The notes beneath the pieces were generated by a model, which saw only the letters and a program-made list of their open reading frames with translations, ran no database searches and had not been told where the DNA came from. A stretch of 64,000 bases of DNA from Ectobius pallidus. Taxonomy: Eukaryota > Arthropoda > Insecta > Blattodea > Ectobiidae. The stretch is from contig CAXKWD010000001.1 of assembly GCA_964059195.1 (NCBI GenBank), positions 213,474,484 to 213,538,483 on the forward strand. Reading direction: 5' to 3'. Positions 13,539-24,129 of the stretch are shown here, one piece after another. The position numbers and the translations under genes were made by a program. The number at the start of each line of letters is the position of its first letter. Within the stretch, counting starts at the first letter, position 1.

Positions 13539-14585
13539 CTAGCTTAAAAGGCCCGGCGTCGCCTGGGTTTTGTAGGCCTATTGTGTAATATGAAATTAAC
13601 TTATGGAGGACTTTCGATGCTGAAACTCTAGGTCCTTATATAATATGTATGTAGAATTCGAAATGAGGAAGAACGACATATGGCACTCAGACTATTCCCT
13701 CAGAAAACGCTAGATATAGCTTTTTATGGCTCATAGAGGATGTCGAATGTTGTATTCCATTGCTTCTACACACCATGCCTGGGAGGAGTGCAAATAAGAA
13801 GAAAAAGAAATTCCGGTTACATAAGATTGTATTGTCTTGACAGAAAATTGTATTTCTCACTCTCATATTACCATACAACCATTTCGGGGCTGAAGTAAAA
13901 AAGAAATTCAATATCACTTTCATACTTTCCTTCCCAAAAACCTGGGACATAATATACTGCGTGCATAGGACTGAAAATGTTCCATCCCATTTTGTCTTCT
14001 TTTAGATGCTTAGGGCCTCTGATAAACATCCCTAGGCCTATTTCTCATCTAATACAAAGCCTACAGCTATGAATGACGTATCAGTGGATAGGATTTGTTA
14101 CCGACTTCCGATATAGCATACTCACTGGCACACACTTAAGTTGTCCCTGCAATACGACCGCTTATTCTACATCAAAATGTGAAGAGAGAAAATGATATTT
14201 TCCATGTCGAGGGTAGAGAAAATTATGTGACTGCTTTATTTTCGTGGATTTTATTCTTCAAAATTTTTTTTCACATATGTATTAATTACATCGATAGTAG
14301 GCCTATCAGAATTTGTTGAAGCCCAGTATTATAATATAGTCTCCAATGCCCTATGTAAACACCGTAAGCAATACTTTTGTTATGTAAACAATTGACAGCA
14401 GAACTTTCTAACTCTGCCTCATTTCACTTTTCCGACTTTCCCCGTGGATTTTCCAAAAAATTCTTTCATACAATCCTTGTCCTGACAATTACGAACACAA
14501 CAACAAAAAATCAGTCAAATCGGTCGAGCCGTTCTCAAGTGATGCTCCGTCATACATTTTGGAAATTCATTTTTATTAATATAGA
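13539..14585 (-). mobile_element. Non-autonomous Helitron, 1047 bp
   Basis: Read on the minus strand, the element begins TCTATATTAATAAAAATGAA at 14585 and ends CTAG at 13539. About 10 bases before the end is an imperfect GC-rich hairpin, CCCAGGCGACGCCGGG. It is flanked by A (14586) and T (13538), the A/T insertion context Helitrons use, with no target duplication. These are Helitron hallmarks: 5' TC, 3' hairpin, CTRR end. Its first ~200 bases closely resemble those of the neighbouring Helitron at 15577. I see no Rep/helicase frame inside, so it would depend on an autonomous relative. Confidence 0.85.
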
Positions 14586-14586
14586 T

Positions 14587-15577
14587 GTGATGTGTGTTGC
14601 AGTCGAAAATGAATTTACCTTAAAAGTTGGGCTAAAGCCTTGTTCTTCAGTTATATTCGCTCCAATGGATGTCATTTGGAATCAACTGTTGTATTTTTGT
14701 ATATTCTGCAAAAAATGCTTCGATTGAAGTTCTTGGCCAGAAAGCAATGATGCTAGTGGCTCTGGTGGCAGTGTCAATTGTGGTAATTTGACCTTCCCGC
14801 TTGCACAACATAATCCTGGCGGTTCATGTCGAAACCTCAAAGCTTTGCAATGTTGACAAACGGTGCTCATGGTTCCGAAATCCACCGTTACATCCGCGGC
14901 GATTGATGGATCGTATCTGAACGCCAAACGTTCATGTCGAATTGTTACTTTTGGCCGTCTGTTTTGTCTACGTTATCTCAAACTGAGCGAGTCAAACTCC
15001 ACTGTATCCGTTGTTCCGGAGTCATAATTGATCGCGCTTGAGAAATTCTTATTCGTTTTGCCTCCAAACGCTGTCTAAGTTCTTCATCATTCTCATTGAC
15101 TCAACTATCATGCATTATTTTCTCTTGCTTTGCGCGTACGCCGACCGATATTAAGACGTCTTATTGGTAGCATTTTTCCAAGACACCAAAATAATCTTTT
15201 TAACACACCACTGTTAACACAATATTCATAATGTCGCACTTCTATTTCTTTTTACACATTTTAATGGCTTGGTTGCAAGACTCGCACTTCTTTTTTTTTT
15301 GTTATGTAAACAAAACTCTCAACCTATGTCACTTCTTTTGTCACACTTTTATTTTGTTATACAAACAATTGACAGCAGAACTCTCTAACTTTGTCTAACT
15401 TTGCCTCATTTTATCACATTTCCGACTTTTCCCGTGGATTTTCCAAAAATTTTCTTTCATACAAACCTTCTCCAGACAATTACGATCACAACAAAACAAA
15501 AATCAGCCAAATTGGTCGAGCCGTTCTCAAGTGATGCGGCAACAACCCTTGTGTAAATTCATTTTTATTAATATAGA
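14587..15577 (-). mobile_element. 5' part of a coding Helitron, truncated
   Basis: The minus strand starts TCTATATTAATAAAAATGAA at 15577, preceded by A. It runs through a 5' region (15577 to about 15355) nearly matching that of the adjacent non-autonomous Helitron, then into Rep-helicase N-terminal coding sequence. It stops at 14587, exactly where the other Helitron's 5' end begins. Nothing to the left of that element resumes the coding sequence. The copy is therefore truncated, either by the neighbour's insertion with loss of the rest or by a composite rolling-circle event. Confidence 0.8.
14613..15098 (-). pseudogene. Helitron Rep-helicase, N-terminal fragment
   Basis: Translation from 15098 gives a charged segment (ENDEELRQRLEAKRIRISQA). 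After a frameshift near 14975 it continues with RLAFRYDPSIAAD, then the Cys pattern VCQHCKALRF...PGLCCASGKVKLP, then LPPEPLASLL and SKHFLQNIQKYNS. The order and wording match the conserved region ahead of the Rep catalytic domain in animal Helitron proteins. At 14682 a Cys codon of the conserved NSCFQMTS segment has become TGA, but homology continues in frame (FQMTSIGA...FSPTFKVN) to about 14613. The Rep HUH motif and the SF1 helicase are absent. It is a broken fragment without coding capacity. The family call is confident; the exact 5' limit is not. Confidence 0.8.
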
Positions 15578-16368
15578 TTTGTAGTTTATAAAACCTTATT
15601 ATCAGTAGTGAAACCTTAACCTCGGCCAATTTAAAGATTGCCTTTAGCGGCAAAACCTATTAAAACTCTTTTCAGGTAGAGGGACAAGATGTTCCATTTT
15701 TCGCACGATACTCCTTTACTTCCTCTGCCCATACTATAGGTAGAGGAAGTGTCGTTTTCGATTCCAAAATTCCGACTTTAGTTTTTAGCAAAAATGCACG
15801 TTTCGAGGCCCCCCCCCCCCCAGAGTAAAAAAAAAAAAAATACTATTTTGGAAACATGTCTGTGTGCGTGTCTCAGTGTGTTTGTGTTTATGTCTGTGAA
15901 CATCCTAGCTCGAGAATGGAAAATTGTATGAAAACATTTTGTTTTGGGATCAGGTACTTTTCTCAGGAAAGTAGAAATATGGTAATATTTTTTTAGAGAA
16001 TAGAAGTTAAAAGCACTTTTAATCTTAAATAATATTAATTAAAAGGAGAAAATTATGCTACTGGGTGGTATGAAATTATAACATTCCAGAGTAACCAACT
16101 TTGATTGCTTCACATGGAAAAACTCTTTTTGTTAAGAATATTTACATATGATATTAAATAGACTCAGTTTGATAAAAAAAAAATTAAAATTCTCTACGGG
16201 CTAATTCTAATTCTAATTTTAAATAAAACCATGTGTACAAAGTAGGCAATAATGTTTACTTATTGACCTCTTCTGGTCTTTTGTTTGAAATGTAGATGTA
16301 ATTTAAGTTTCCTTATGTTCTGCTAAATTTTATTTAAATGTTTTATTTTCTTGTTACAATCACTTTAA
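15578..16368. other. Non-coding; poly-C/poly-A tract
   Basis: No gene is recognised. A run of C's followed by A's lies at about 15809-15840, then GT-rich sequence. A TTAA target copy at 16365-16368 borders the next element. Confidence 0.6.
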
Positions 16369-16926
16369 CACTTTCTACACCATGACCGTACATGATACAT
16401 TCCAAGTTTTATTTCAGCGTGAACCAAGACCATATCCCTTACGTTGCGCGTGTTCCCATGCTTAGCAATGAGAGAAGACGTAGTGTAATACAGGTTTTGA
16501 ACAGATAAACATGAAGCTTAGCTTATGAACTTCCCAACAGAATGTGCTTCATACATTTCTGTCGATTTATATCGGCCTACTGTGATTACCACAACATCAT
16601 CAAGAAGCTAGGTTAAGATGTCCGAATCAGATGAATTCTGTTTTTTAGGTTTTTCTCCTGTTGATCAAAATGTTTATTCTGGTTCTTCTGGATCACATCA
16701 GGATGTATCTACTGACGAAGACGATATGTGAGCAGATAAAGGAAAGAAAGAAAGTGGACAAAAAGTGAGAGGGTAGTCAAGATGGTGCAAAGTGTTCCAA
16801 TCTTCATGGCTAAAGTAAGTAATTATTTTGTTATACATATTGTATTTTTTTTTAAATCACAAAAACTGAAGAAAACGCCCTGTTCACAGGATGATGACAC
16901 TGAAAAATGGCACGGTGTGAAAAGTG
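16369..16926 (+). mobile_element. piggyBac-like non-autonomous element, copy 1 (558 bp)
   Basis: The element is flanked on both sides by TTAA (16365-16368 and 16927-16930), the piggyBac target. The ends are inverted: CACTTTCTACACCATG on the left, CACTTTTCACACCGTG on the reverse of the right. A second copy with the same ends lies at 29981-31078. It carries a short acidic frame that could be a transposase N-terminus remnant. TTAA sites are also used by Kolobok-type elements, so the superfamily is an inference. Confidence 0.78.
16618..16731 (+). pseudogene. Short acidic ORF inside the piggyBac-like element
   Basis: Thirty-seven codons begin MSESDEFCFLGFSP and end VSTDEDDM before TGA. The Ser/Asp/Glu-rich start resembles the acidic N-termini of piggyBac transposases, but no DDD catalytic domain follows. 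The homologous position in copy 2 (about 30700) reads ATG TCC and then diverges. I take it as a leftover 5' coding end retained after internal deletion. Functional peptide expression is not supported. Confidence 0.4.
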
Positions 16927-16930
16927 TTAA

Positions 16931-17994
16931 TAGCTATTTATGTATCAAATACGCAAAATAACGTGTTAGGGGACGAATCAAGTATAGTGGCCAAGGCCAA
17001 AATACTGGATGAATCCGAAAAAGTTTTGCATATGTCCTGCATACAATATTTTTCTTAGTAAAAGCTCTTTCCATTATATGAAATTAAATAAAAATACCGT
17101 ATAATTAATTATAATGAAAGGTATAGTCAAGCCATTTGTTAACGCTATATTCTCACAGCCACCTGAATTGCAAAACAACAATGAACAGTACCAATACGAA
17201 ATGTGGTATAGATGTATATGAGTCGCTTGTTTGTAAACAATAATGCATACCAACTAGTATTTATGAAAAGCTTGTAAAAATATGAGTGGTAGTCTGGAAT
17301 AAATTTCAATCCAAGGCAGAAACATTGAATTAGAGCTGCTGTCAGTAAAATCTTGGCAGCAGTAGACTATGAGAAGGAATATATTACTGTATTGCAATTA
17401 AATGCTGGTGCATCCATGGTAACCAATGTTTCTCTTGTGAACCGAGATGTGAAAAGTTGTTGGGTGATATTTGTTTTGTGATGAAGTTCGCTACACTGTT
17501 TTGTGAAAAACCCTGGTAAAGTTTGTGATTATCATAAAGTAACACGTTTGCTTAAATTTGTTGTTTTATGATCAAATATAAATGTTTAAATCCATGCTAA
17601 AGTTAGTGTGACTGATCAATGCCATCTGGATTTTGTATATGTATTGCCATGACGACTTTAACTTCCTAGGCCTATAAAACTGCATTTTAAAAGCATGCAT
17701 TTTTATTCAATTTTAGTGGCCTTTGTCACTAAAGTAGAATTTTTTAGCGTGTTACCAGCCTGACAAAAAGCTGTTTCAGGGAGCGATACTAAAAGAAATT
17801 TACTATCATTTTTATTTAATGAAATTTGTTTTTAACTGTATGATAATTCTGAAAAACTCACGTACCCATATCTTGATTTAATATTCATCATATCTCACTG
17901 GAAGAAATAAGGGCTTTATTATTAAGTGCCAGTATGGTACTTTATGAGATTGTGTTTGGGGACGAAAAATGTCTGTCTGTCCGTGTGTCTGTAC
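16931..17994. other. No gene recognised
   Basis: AT-rich DNA without an open frame or repeat structure that I can assign. Confidence 0.55.
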
Positions 17995-18440
17995 TCTCCA
18001 TAACTCAAATACGCTTTTTCGGATTTTCATGAAACTTGGAAAACACATTTATAATGTCCATGGGAAGAACCCTATTGATATTGAACCAAATCGGTTCACC
18101 GGTACCAGAGTAATGCCCAATTTAGTGCCTATTTTAGCCTTTCTAATAGAAAGGCGCCATAACTCAAATACGCTGCATCGGATTTCCATGATACTTGGTA
18201 TATGCATTTATGACATCTACGAAAAGTACCCTATTGAATTTGAACCTAATCTGTTGACCGGTACCGGAGTAAAACCCAATTTAGTGAAAATTTTAAAGGT
18301 GCAATAACTCAAATACACTTTATCGGACTTTTATGAAACTTCGTATACGCATTTATATTGTCCATGGGAAGAAGTCTATTGATATTGAATAAAATCGGTT
18401 GACCTGTTTCGGAGTAATGCTCAATTTAGTGCCTATTTTA
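17995..18440 (+). repeat. Three tandem degenerate copies of a ~150-bp module
   Basis: Modules begin near 18000, 18160 and 18306, each with AACTCAAATACRCT, then TCGGA, a TGAAACTT-like stretch, TGTCCATGGGAAGAA or a variant, CTATTGAT/AATTTGAA, and CCCAATTTAGTG. Spacings are about 160 and 146 bp. An open frame at 17969-18307 follows from the repeat. I do not recognise the parent element. Confidence 0.75.
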
Positions 18441-18610
18441 TGGTAAAATACGTATTCGAAAGAATTTATGAAATGCAAATCAGTTATCATGACAACATAG
18501 TCAATTGTTTTATTGTGATCTTATAAGGCTCTGGCAATTAAAATAGTTAGCTATGACAAAAAATAACACTATTGCTTTACATGCGCTTATCAAACTAGAC
18601 CGTTAAACTG

Positions 18611-18705
18611 ACCCAGGTGGCTGAGATGGTAATGTCTTGGGCCTCACATTCTGGAGTTCCATGGATCAAATCCCGAAACCGGCCAATTACACTTTTTTTT
18701 TGTAT
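18611..18705 (+). mobile_element. tRNA-derived SINE head
   Basis: AGGTGGCTGAGATGGTAAT resembles an A box and GGATCAAATCCCGAAACC a B box, at tRNA spacing. A T run (about 18692-18699) follows. The sequence differs from the 13386 copy, so it is probably another SINE family or an older member. Confidence 0.6.
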
Positions 18706-19235
18706 TCTGCATATCAGAATTGCAATCATAACTGATTAAAAAAAAAATACTTGCACTTTGCTACATCAGTTTACCTGATTTTATTTTTTGTGCTGCCTAC
18801 CACAAACAATCATTTACCTCTGGGTTGGGGTCATTTATTCACTATGGTAGGTATTTTTTTCTGGGGTTGGGAACCTCATCCTTCCCTTTGTTCCCCAATG
18901 ATAAAATTAAGTGTGGGAAATTCAAAATCTCACACCCCATTACATCCAAATTCTGCTCGCAAATTATTAAACCCACGATTAATCAGGAGTTAGATGTACT
19001 GCTAACATTTAAATTCAATAAAACATTTGAAGTTAAAATTTCCTTTCGGGTCCATGTGGATCCTGCTTAATACACTTACAGGCCAAAAAAAAAAACCCGA
19101 TCACTTAAAGGAACCTTAAAAATTAAGTTTAAATAAAAATTATGTAGCAGGCCTAGTGCTTGAAATAAAATTACTGCAATTGTATACGCTTTTAAGATTA
19201 AAATTTAATGACATTTCACACTTAATTCCCCATGT
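18706..19235. other. No gene recognised
   Basis: Short frames at 18751-19070 have no recognisable domain. An A run lies near 19086. Confidence 0.5.
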
Positions 19236-19346
19236 TGCCTCTTGCACCGTGGTGAATGGTGAGCCTAATGTTACAGCGACATAACGGAGGCTGCGTCGAT
19301 CAATTAGAGCAACAGCTTTGGCAATGTCTTCGGGACTGAGAGGCAT
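19236..19346 (-). pseudogene. Tc1/mariner-type transposase helix-turn-helix fragment
   Basis: The minus strand reads MPLSPEDIAKAVALIDR, then RYVAVTLGSPFTTVQEA. This resembles the N-terminal helix-turn-helix of Tc1-like transposases (a start of the form MPL...A.ALI, then VA..LGVS..TVQ.A). Only about 37 residues are recognisable; the sequence then departs from the family and no DDE domain or inverted terminal repeat was found. It is probably a decayed fragment. Chance similarity is possible because the match is short. Confidence 0.42.
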
Positions 19347-19508
19347 AATTTCAACTAAACTTACTGACAGAATCACTTCGATGCGAAGGGAGACAGTTTC
19401 CTTTCAGTTTGGAAGGAAATGATGCAATACAACAATGAAACACCTTGCAATATGTATGACAAGTTAGTGCAGATAATTATCAGATCGGAAATGCCCTATT
19501 GTGATGTT

Positions 19509-19538
19509 TTTTGTTTGTTTGTTTGTTTATTTGTTTTG
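19509..19538. repeat. (TTTG)n microsatellite
   Basis: An interrupted TTTG run. Confidence 0.8.
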
Positions 19539-19833
19539 GTGATAAAGTGAAGATGTGAAGAAAGCACATATGCTGTATCTATAGCTAATGGTCCAATAAA
19601 AATAATAATTCATCCTCACCAACAGCAATGTATAAACATCCATTCAAAATTATGTTTCATCTTAAAATTACAACAAATTTTACAATGATCGGTTTTATTG
19701 CCTGCCAGTGTAGTTCAAAGAAGTTTAAAAGCTTAGCAGTATGAAGGTTAATCTCGAATCTGTAAAACACAGCTTAAAACTAAAAGAAATCATGCAATGT
19801 TTGTTCACTGGGTTGTGTAAAAACAAAGACAGT

Positions 19834-19980
19834 TCAAAAGAATTCGTGCTCAACCTCACGGAAGAGTGTGTCAGTAAGACACACCTTGAAAACTCGGGAG
19901 AAATACTGCTTCTCCAGCGGCAGGTCCACAGTCCACAGCATCACTCGAATCCCTTTCTTCTTCCAGATGAAGATCACATC
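19834..19980 (-). CDS. Glycerophosphodiester phosphodiesterase (GDE1-like), last coding exon
   Basis: On the minus strand, a good acceptor (TTGTTTTCAG, ending at 19981) is followed by 48 codons and TGA (19836-19834). The peptide starts DVIFIWKKKGIRVMLWTVD, continues LPLEKQYFSRVFKVCLTDTL and ends EVEHEFF. The G-x-x-V-x-x-WTV core followed by TDT/TDS near the C-terminus is the last beta-strand region of the GDPD TIM barrel, and the spacing fits the GDE1 (MIR16) branch. The family hydrolyses glycerophosphodiesters such as glycerophosphoinositol to glycerol-3-phosphate and an alcohol; GDE1 is a membrane glycoprotein. The earlier exon at 29715-29879 is probably the same gene, about 9.7 kb upstream. 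An internal AAG|GTGTGT looks like a donor, but reading through gives the conserved LTDT, so I treat this as the terminal exon. Confidence 0.78.
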   Translation of the reverse strand, partial: DVIFIWKKKGIRVMLWTVDLPLEKQYFSRVFKVCLTDTLFREVEHEFF

Positions 19981-20045
19981 CTGAAAACAAAGCAGTCCTT
20001 AGCAACTTACAATAGGGTCATTCCTCATGTAATTTAAAAAAACCA

Positions 20046-20711
20046 CTTTAGGCAAGCCTACAGGCTGAGGTAGATTTCGAAGTGCTTTTGGTTTAATTTA
20101 CTGTCGCTGCGTAGCACTCTTATTCTTTAGCCTTGGCATGACAAACCCGCAATAATAACTGCAAAAAAGAGGAAAGAGCACTTTTTCAAACATTCAAATC
20201 TTGCCATGTATGAGAACTATCAAGAAACTAGTTATTGATTTGCAGAGTACTCATCAAGAGCTTTTCAACGATACTCCACAAGACGTAGTTTCAAAAATTT
20301 CAAATTTTCATCCCCCCACCCCCACTCGTACCCCCAAAACCCTCGAATCGTTGGTGTCACTGTGAACCCCATAGGGAGTACTCTAAGTTATTCAAACCAA
20401 GTTTCCCTCTATACTTCATAGGGGCTGAGATATAAATGTTTTAATATTTCAACCCCCTCCCCCGACCAGCCCCTTGGGCCAATTTTGCTCATTAACGAAG
20501 TTGTCCGAACTATTGGGCCTAGAAATAACATAATAAAATTTGGTTCAAATATCTTCAAAATTACGGTCAAGATAAATATACAAAAAGAATTTTGAACAGG
20601 TAGTGGTTTCGTACTTAGGGAGGTATGAAACGTAAAGATATGAAAGAATTTTTCGAAAGTCATGACATGGTATCCATTGCAATAGGTAGATTTTTCTTCG
20701 AAATCTACCTA
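20046..20711 (-). mobile_element. Unclassified inverted-repeat element, copy 1
   Basis: This copy is the reverse complement of 32261-33097. Both begin (element sense) TAGGTAGATTTCGAAG and end CTTCGAAATCTACCT followed by GCCTGTAGGC, so AGGTAGATTTCGAAG forms subterminal inverted repeats. Shared interior text includes a stretch with TATCTCGGCCCCTATGAAG. This copy is about 170 bp shorter. No coding frame or clear target duplication was seen, so the superfamily is open. Confidence 0.7.
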
Positions 20712-20768
20712 AAAATCATGTAAGTGGGGTCTCAAATGTTTTGCATATTCTAATACAGTAGAAGCCCG

Positions 20769-21046
20769 ATATAGATAGATAGATAGATAGATAGATAGGT
20801 TTTTATTGCTGTAAACATTTATAATAAATAGCCACGTCACATTAAAATTTACACATTAGCTTATTTACCAACTATTAAAATTATAAAATTCATGTATGCT
20901 GTAAAGAGGCTACATTGTCAGTGCAGTCCTGACCGTCCTCCTAAATGTTTCGAAGGAAAGATCCCTAACTTGTAATGGAAGACTGTTGAATAACTCAAGG
21001 ATGTGTACTCAAAACTAGTTCTTACTGTACTATACCGGCATTTATA
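20769..21046 (-). mobile_element. LINE 3' end with (TATC)n tail
   Basis: The minus strand encodes a short LINE ORF2 C-terminus (LFNSLPLQVRDLSFETFRR, then TVRTALTM and a stop), resembling the ends of CR1/Jockey-type proteins (..LP..IR.L....F+..L+..L). A 3' UTR follows and then a (TATC)n run at about 20769-20800. Such microsatellite tails replace poly(A) in several LINE clades. It is heavily 5'-truncated. Confidence 0.65.
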
Positions 21047-21065
21047 TACAGTAGAACCCCGATAA

Positions 21066-23354
21066 CACTGGTCAACATGATTTTTGTCTCATGAGTATCA
21101 ATAGTTGTACTTAATGCAGTTTTTTATCATGTTTTCAAATATGTATTCGGAATTTCTCCATCACCCACAGTTTTTTTAAATTTCAATTTCAATTAATGGA
21201 TTTAAATATATTATTTTAATAAACGGCCATTTGTCCATTGTAAAATAAAAACTCCTAGAGCATTGTAAATGTGATGGAACCAAATGAGCTAACTCAAATG
21301 GTACCGTTGCTACTGTTGTGCAAGTTCAGACTGTACAGACAGGCACAAACATGATCATGCATGCATTCATTACAACGATGTCAGTTGTGAGAGAGCAGTG
21401 AACCAGTAAACACGTAATTGTGAGTGCATTGTGTCTGGATTATTGTATATTGTATATTACATATTTACAAATTTATTTCTTTTAATTTGTTGTTAGTTAC
21501 AAAATGCCTAGAGCTTGTTTAAATCATCCTAACAACTTTTGTTATATATGTGGTGAAGTGACGCTCAAGTCCCAAAGGCGAAACCTTACTCCATTAGTAA
21601 AAAAGTGTTATGAACTTTATTTTGGGTGTAAAGTGGGGGACCAAACAAGGACCTGGGCCCCACATATCTGTTGTTTATCGTGTAGTAGGCTTCTCACTGC
21701 ATGGAAGAATGGCACACGCCACATGCCATTTACTATCCCAAAGATCACTCCTCTGACTGTTATTTCTGCTTAACAAACATTAAAGGGATTACGTCAAAAT
21801 CAAAACATACAGTGGTGTACCCTGACTTGCAATCTGCAATGAGACCAGTTCCACACAGCGAAGAATTGCCCATACCAAAGCCTCCAGAACATGTGACATT
21901 AGATGAAGAGAGCTCAGATTCTGATGGAAGTAAGGAAGAAGAAGAAACAGATTTTGGTGATACAACTTTTAAACAAAGCTGTTCATCTGAGCCTCATTTA
22001 TTGACTCAAGATCTTAACGATCTCATACGAGATTTAAAATTATCCAAAAACCAGTCTGAAATGCTTGGTTCCCGGCTAAAAGGATGGAATCTTCTTCAAA
22101 AGAATACAAAGACATGTACTTATCGTAGTCGTAATTCTCAATTTAAAGGCTATTTTTCTGAAGAAAATGGCTTAGTGTTTTGTAATGACATTTCTTCTCT
22201 TATGGAGACATTTGGTATTGAACATAACCCAACAGAATGGCGCTTGTTCATTGATTCCTCCAAAGCAAGTTTAAAAGCAGTGCTTCTGCATAATGGAAAT
22301 AAATTCCCATAAATACCTGTGGCTCACTCTGCTAGTATGAAAGAAACATATGAAAACTTTCAATTTATATTGGCAAAGCTTCAATATGCAGTGTATGAAT
22401 GGAATATTTGTGGTGATTTGAAGGTAATTGCGCTTATTCTTGGTCTGCAGCTTGGTTACACAAAGTACTGTTGCTTTTTGTGTCTTTGGGGTAGTAGGGA
22501 AAGAAAAAAACCATTACATCAGAAAAGAATGGCCTAAACGCGAATCATTCATTCCTGGACAGAAAAATGTGAAACATGACGCATTGTGTAATCCTAAAAA
22601 TGTGTATCTACCTCCCATACATATCAAACTAGGATTGATGAAGAATTTCGTGAAAGCCATGGGCAATACTCCTGGTTTCATGTACTTAAAACAGAAGTTT
22701 CCTAAAATTAGTGAAGCAAAAATTAAAGAAGGGATATTTGTGGGTCCACAAATACGATCACTAATGCATGATGAGAAGTTTGAGGAACTATTGAATCCAC
22801 TGGAGAAAGCAGCTTGGCAAGCATTAAAAAAAGTAACTCACAGTTTTTTGGGAAATCGAAAGGCGGAAAATTACCGTGATATTGTCAATGATCTTATAAC
22901 ATCTTATAAAAATTTGGGCTGTAATATGTCCTTAAAAATGCACTTCCTGCACTCGCACCTAGATTTCTTCCCGGAAAATCTTGGTGCAGTGAGCGATGAG
23001 CACGGGGAACGCTTTCATCAGGAGATTTCAGCTATAGAAAAGAGATATCAAGGCAAATGGAATACTAATATGATGGCCGATTATTGTTGGACCATCAAGA
23101 GGGATGCTCCACAGGCGAAATATAGCAGAAAATCGTCATTTCTTACTTTCTAGGTGAGTCCGAACGTTCGGATATTGTGTATTTAAGAATGTAGAAAATA
23201 TTAAAGTGTTTGAAATTATAAATGACTGTCTCTCGGAAACCTTGCGTGATGGAGAAAAACCGATATCATATTTGAATTCAGGAGAAGAAATGCTATCAGA
23301 ATCACATATTTTTCTTTCTGAGACAAAAAAAAGTTTCTTTTTTGTTGCCCAGTG
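21066..23354 (+). mobile_element. CACTG-ended DNA transposon, 2289 bp, 3-bp target duplication
   Basis: The ends are inverted: CACTGGTCAACATGA on the left and CACTGGGCAACAAAAAAG on the reverse of the right, followed further in by TTTTTGTCTCA on both. TAA flanks both sides (21063-21065, 23355-23357). Termini of the form CACTR with 3-bp duplications are typical of the CMC (CACTA/Chapaev) superfamily, so I suggest that group. The encoded protein is not one I can tie to it. It sits inside a pogo-like element and is therefore the younger of the two. Confidence 0.68.
21504..23153 (+). pseudogene. Uncharacterised arthropod transposon protein, about 530 codons, three breaks
   Basis: The only coding unit of the CACTG-ended transposon. 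The N-terminus (MPRACLNHPNNFCYICGEV) has a cysteine-rich module: CYIC, KKCYELYFGC, HICCLSC and SDCYFC, suggesting zinc binding. A Ser/Glu acidic linker follows (about residues 140-160), then a long domain with WNICGDLKVIALILGLQLG, IKLGLMKNFVKAM, EHGERFHQ and DYCWTIKRD; it ends at a stop at 23151-23153. I recognise the sequence as a repetitive protein family common in arthropod genomes but know no established function; a transposase role is inferred. Breaks: a frameshift near 21733, a TCA-to-TAA type nonsense at 22310-22312, and a frameshift in an A run near 22505. The frame is otherwise nearly complete, so inactivation is fairly recent. Confidence 0.75.
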
Positions 23355-24129
23355 TAATTCGAGCTAATTGGGGCTGAGGCTACCTCGAATTACAAAAAAC
23401 TCGGATTATACGGAAATTTCACTAAATCAATGGGTAAATCGCAAATAAATGTTTAATGAGCACAATAACGGTTTAAATAATAAATAAATAAACAATATTG
23501 TCGGCCTACATACCTGTGTTACGCCTGTATGTATAATATACTATATTGTCAAACATTTCCAATTTGCTACATCGGCATCCTTTAAGGATAAGTCATTGTC
23601 TGACCCTTAATGGAGTGGAACGGGAAAGCGATGCTACTAGGAAAACACTTTTAATTACCATTGTAGGGATTACGGTAACAATACAGTATTCTTTTCTGAA
23701 AGGATGGGGAAATATGCACTGTACAATTGATTGACACGAGGTCCCGACAAAGAAAAATCGAACCTAACGGTTTCTGTCAATCTGTAATAGAAATGCGTTA
23801 GCAGTCTGAAGCCAAGGTTATTTCTGTGTATTATGAACAAAAACCCTAAGTGGGACAGTTTTACCTGCATTTGTGTACATGGAAAAATTGAAAGAAAGCT
23901 CAAAATGTAACACATTCGGAAGTGCGTAAACTTACTTGCGGACACTGTATAAAAACGGGATTTTACTCTAGTTTTATGGATAATTTTAATTTTCTTAAGA
24001 CCAGCTCGAATTACACGGAACCTTGAAATACCGGGGCTCGAATTGCCGAGGCTCTACGTTATGTATATATTTGAGTTAGAGCACATGTGATAACTGTGAA
24101 TGTCTTTGCATAAGGTATAATTGTTGTAA

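Larger units (their letters stand above)
21049..24058. mobile_element. pogo-like element split by a CACTG-ended transposon
   Basis: The left end is TA then CAGTAGAACCCCGATAA at 21049. The text resumes at 23355 (TAATTCGAGCTAATTGGGG), and the right end near 24058 reads CTCGAATTGCCGAGGCTCTAC. Removing 21066-23354 and one TAA copy gives a ~720-bp element whose ends resemble Tigger/pogo termini (CAGTAGAACCTC...). No transposase frame remains. The right end is degraded, so its limit is approximate. Confidence 0.6.

Noticed and set aside
19883..19886. AAG|GTGTGT as a splice donor inside the GDE1-like exon
   Set aside because: Reading through gives the conserved LTDT and a natural C-terminus ending EHEFF, so the GT is coding.
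19741..20037. Plus-strand ORF of 98 codons
   Set aside because: It is antisense to the conserved GDE1-like terminal exon on the minus strand, which has splice and homology support.
21049..21065. Independent short pogo terminus
   Set aside because: The text continues at 23355 after the CACTG-ended transposon, so it is the left edge of a split element.
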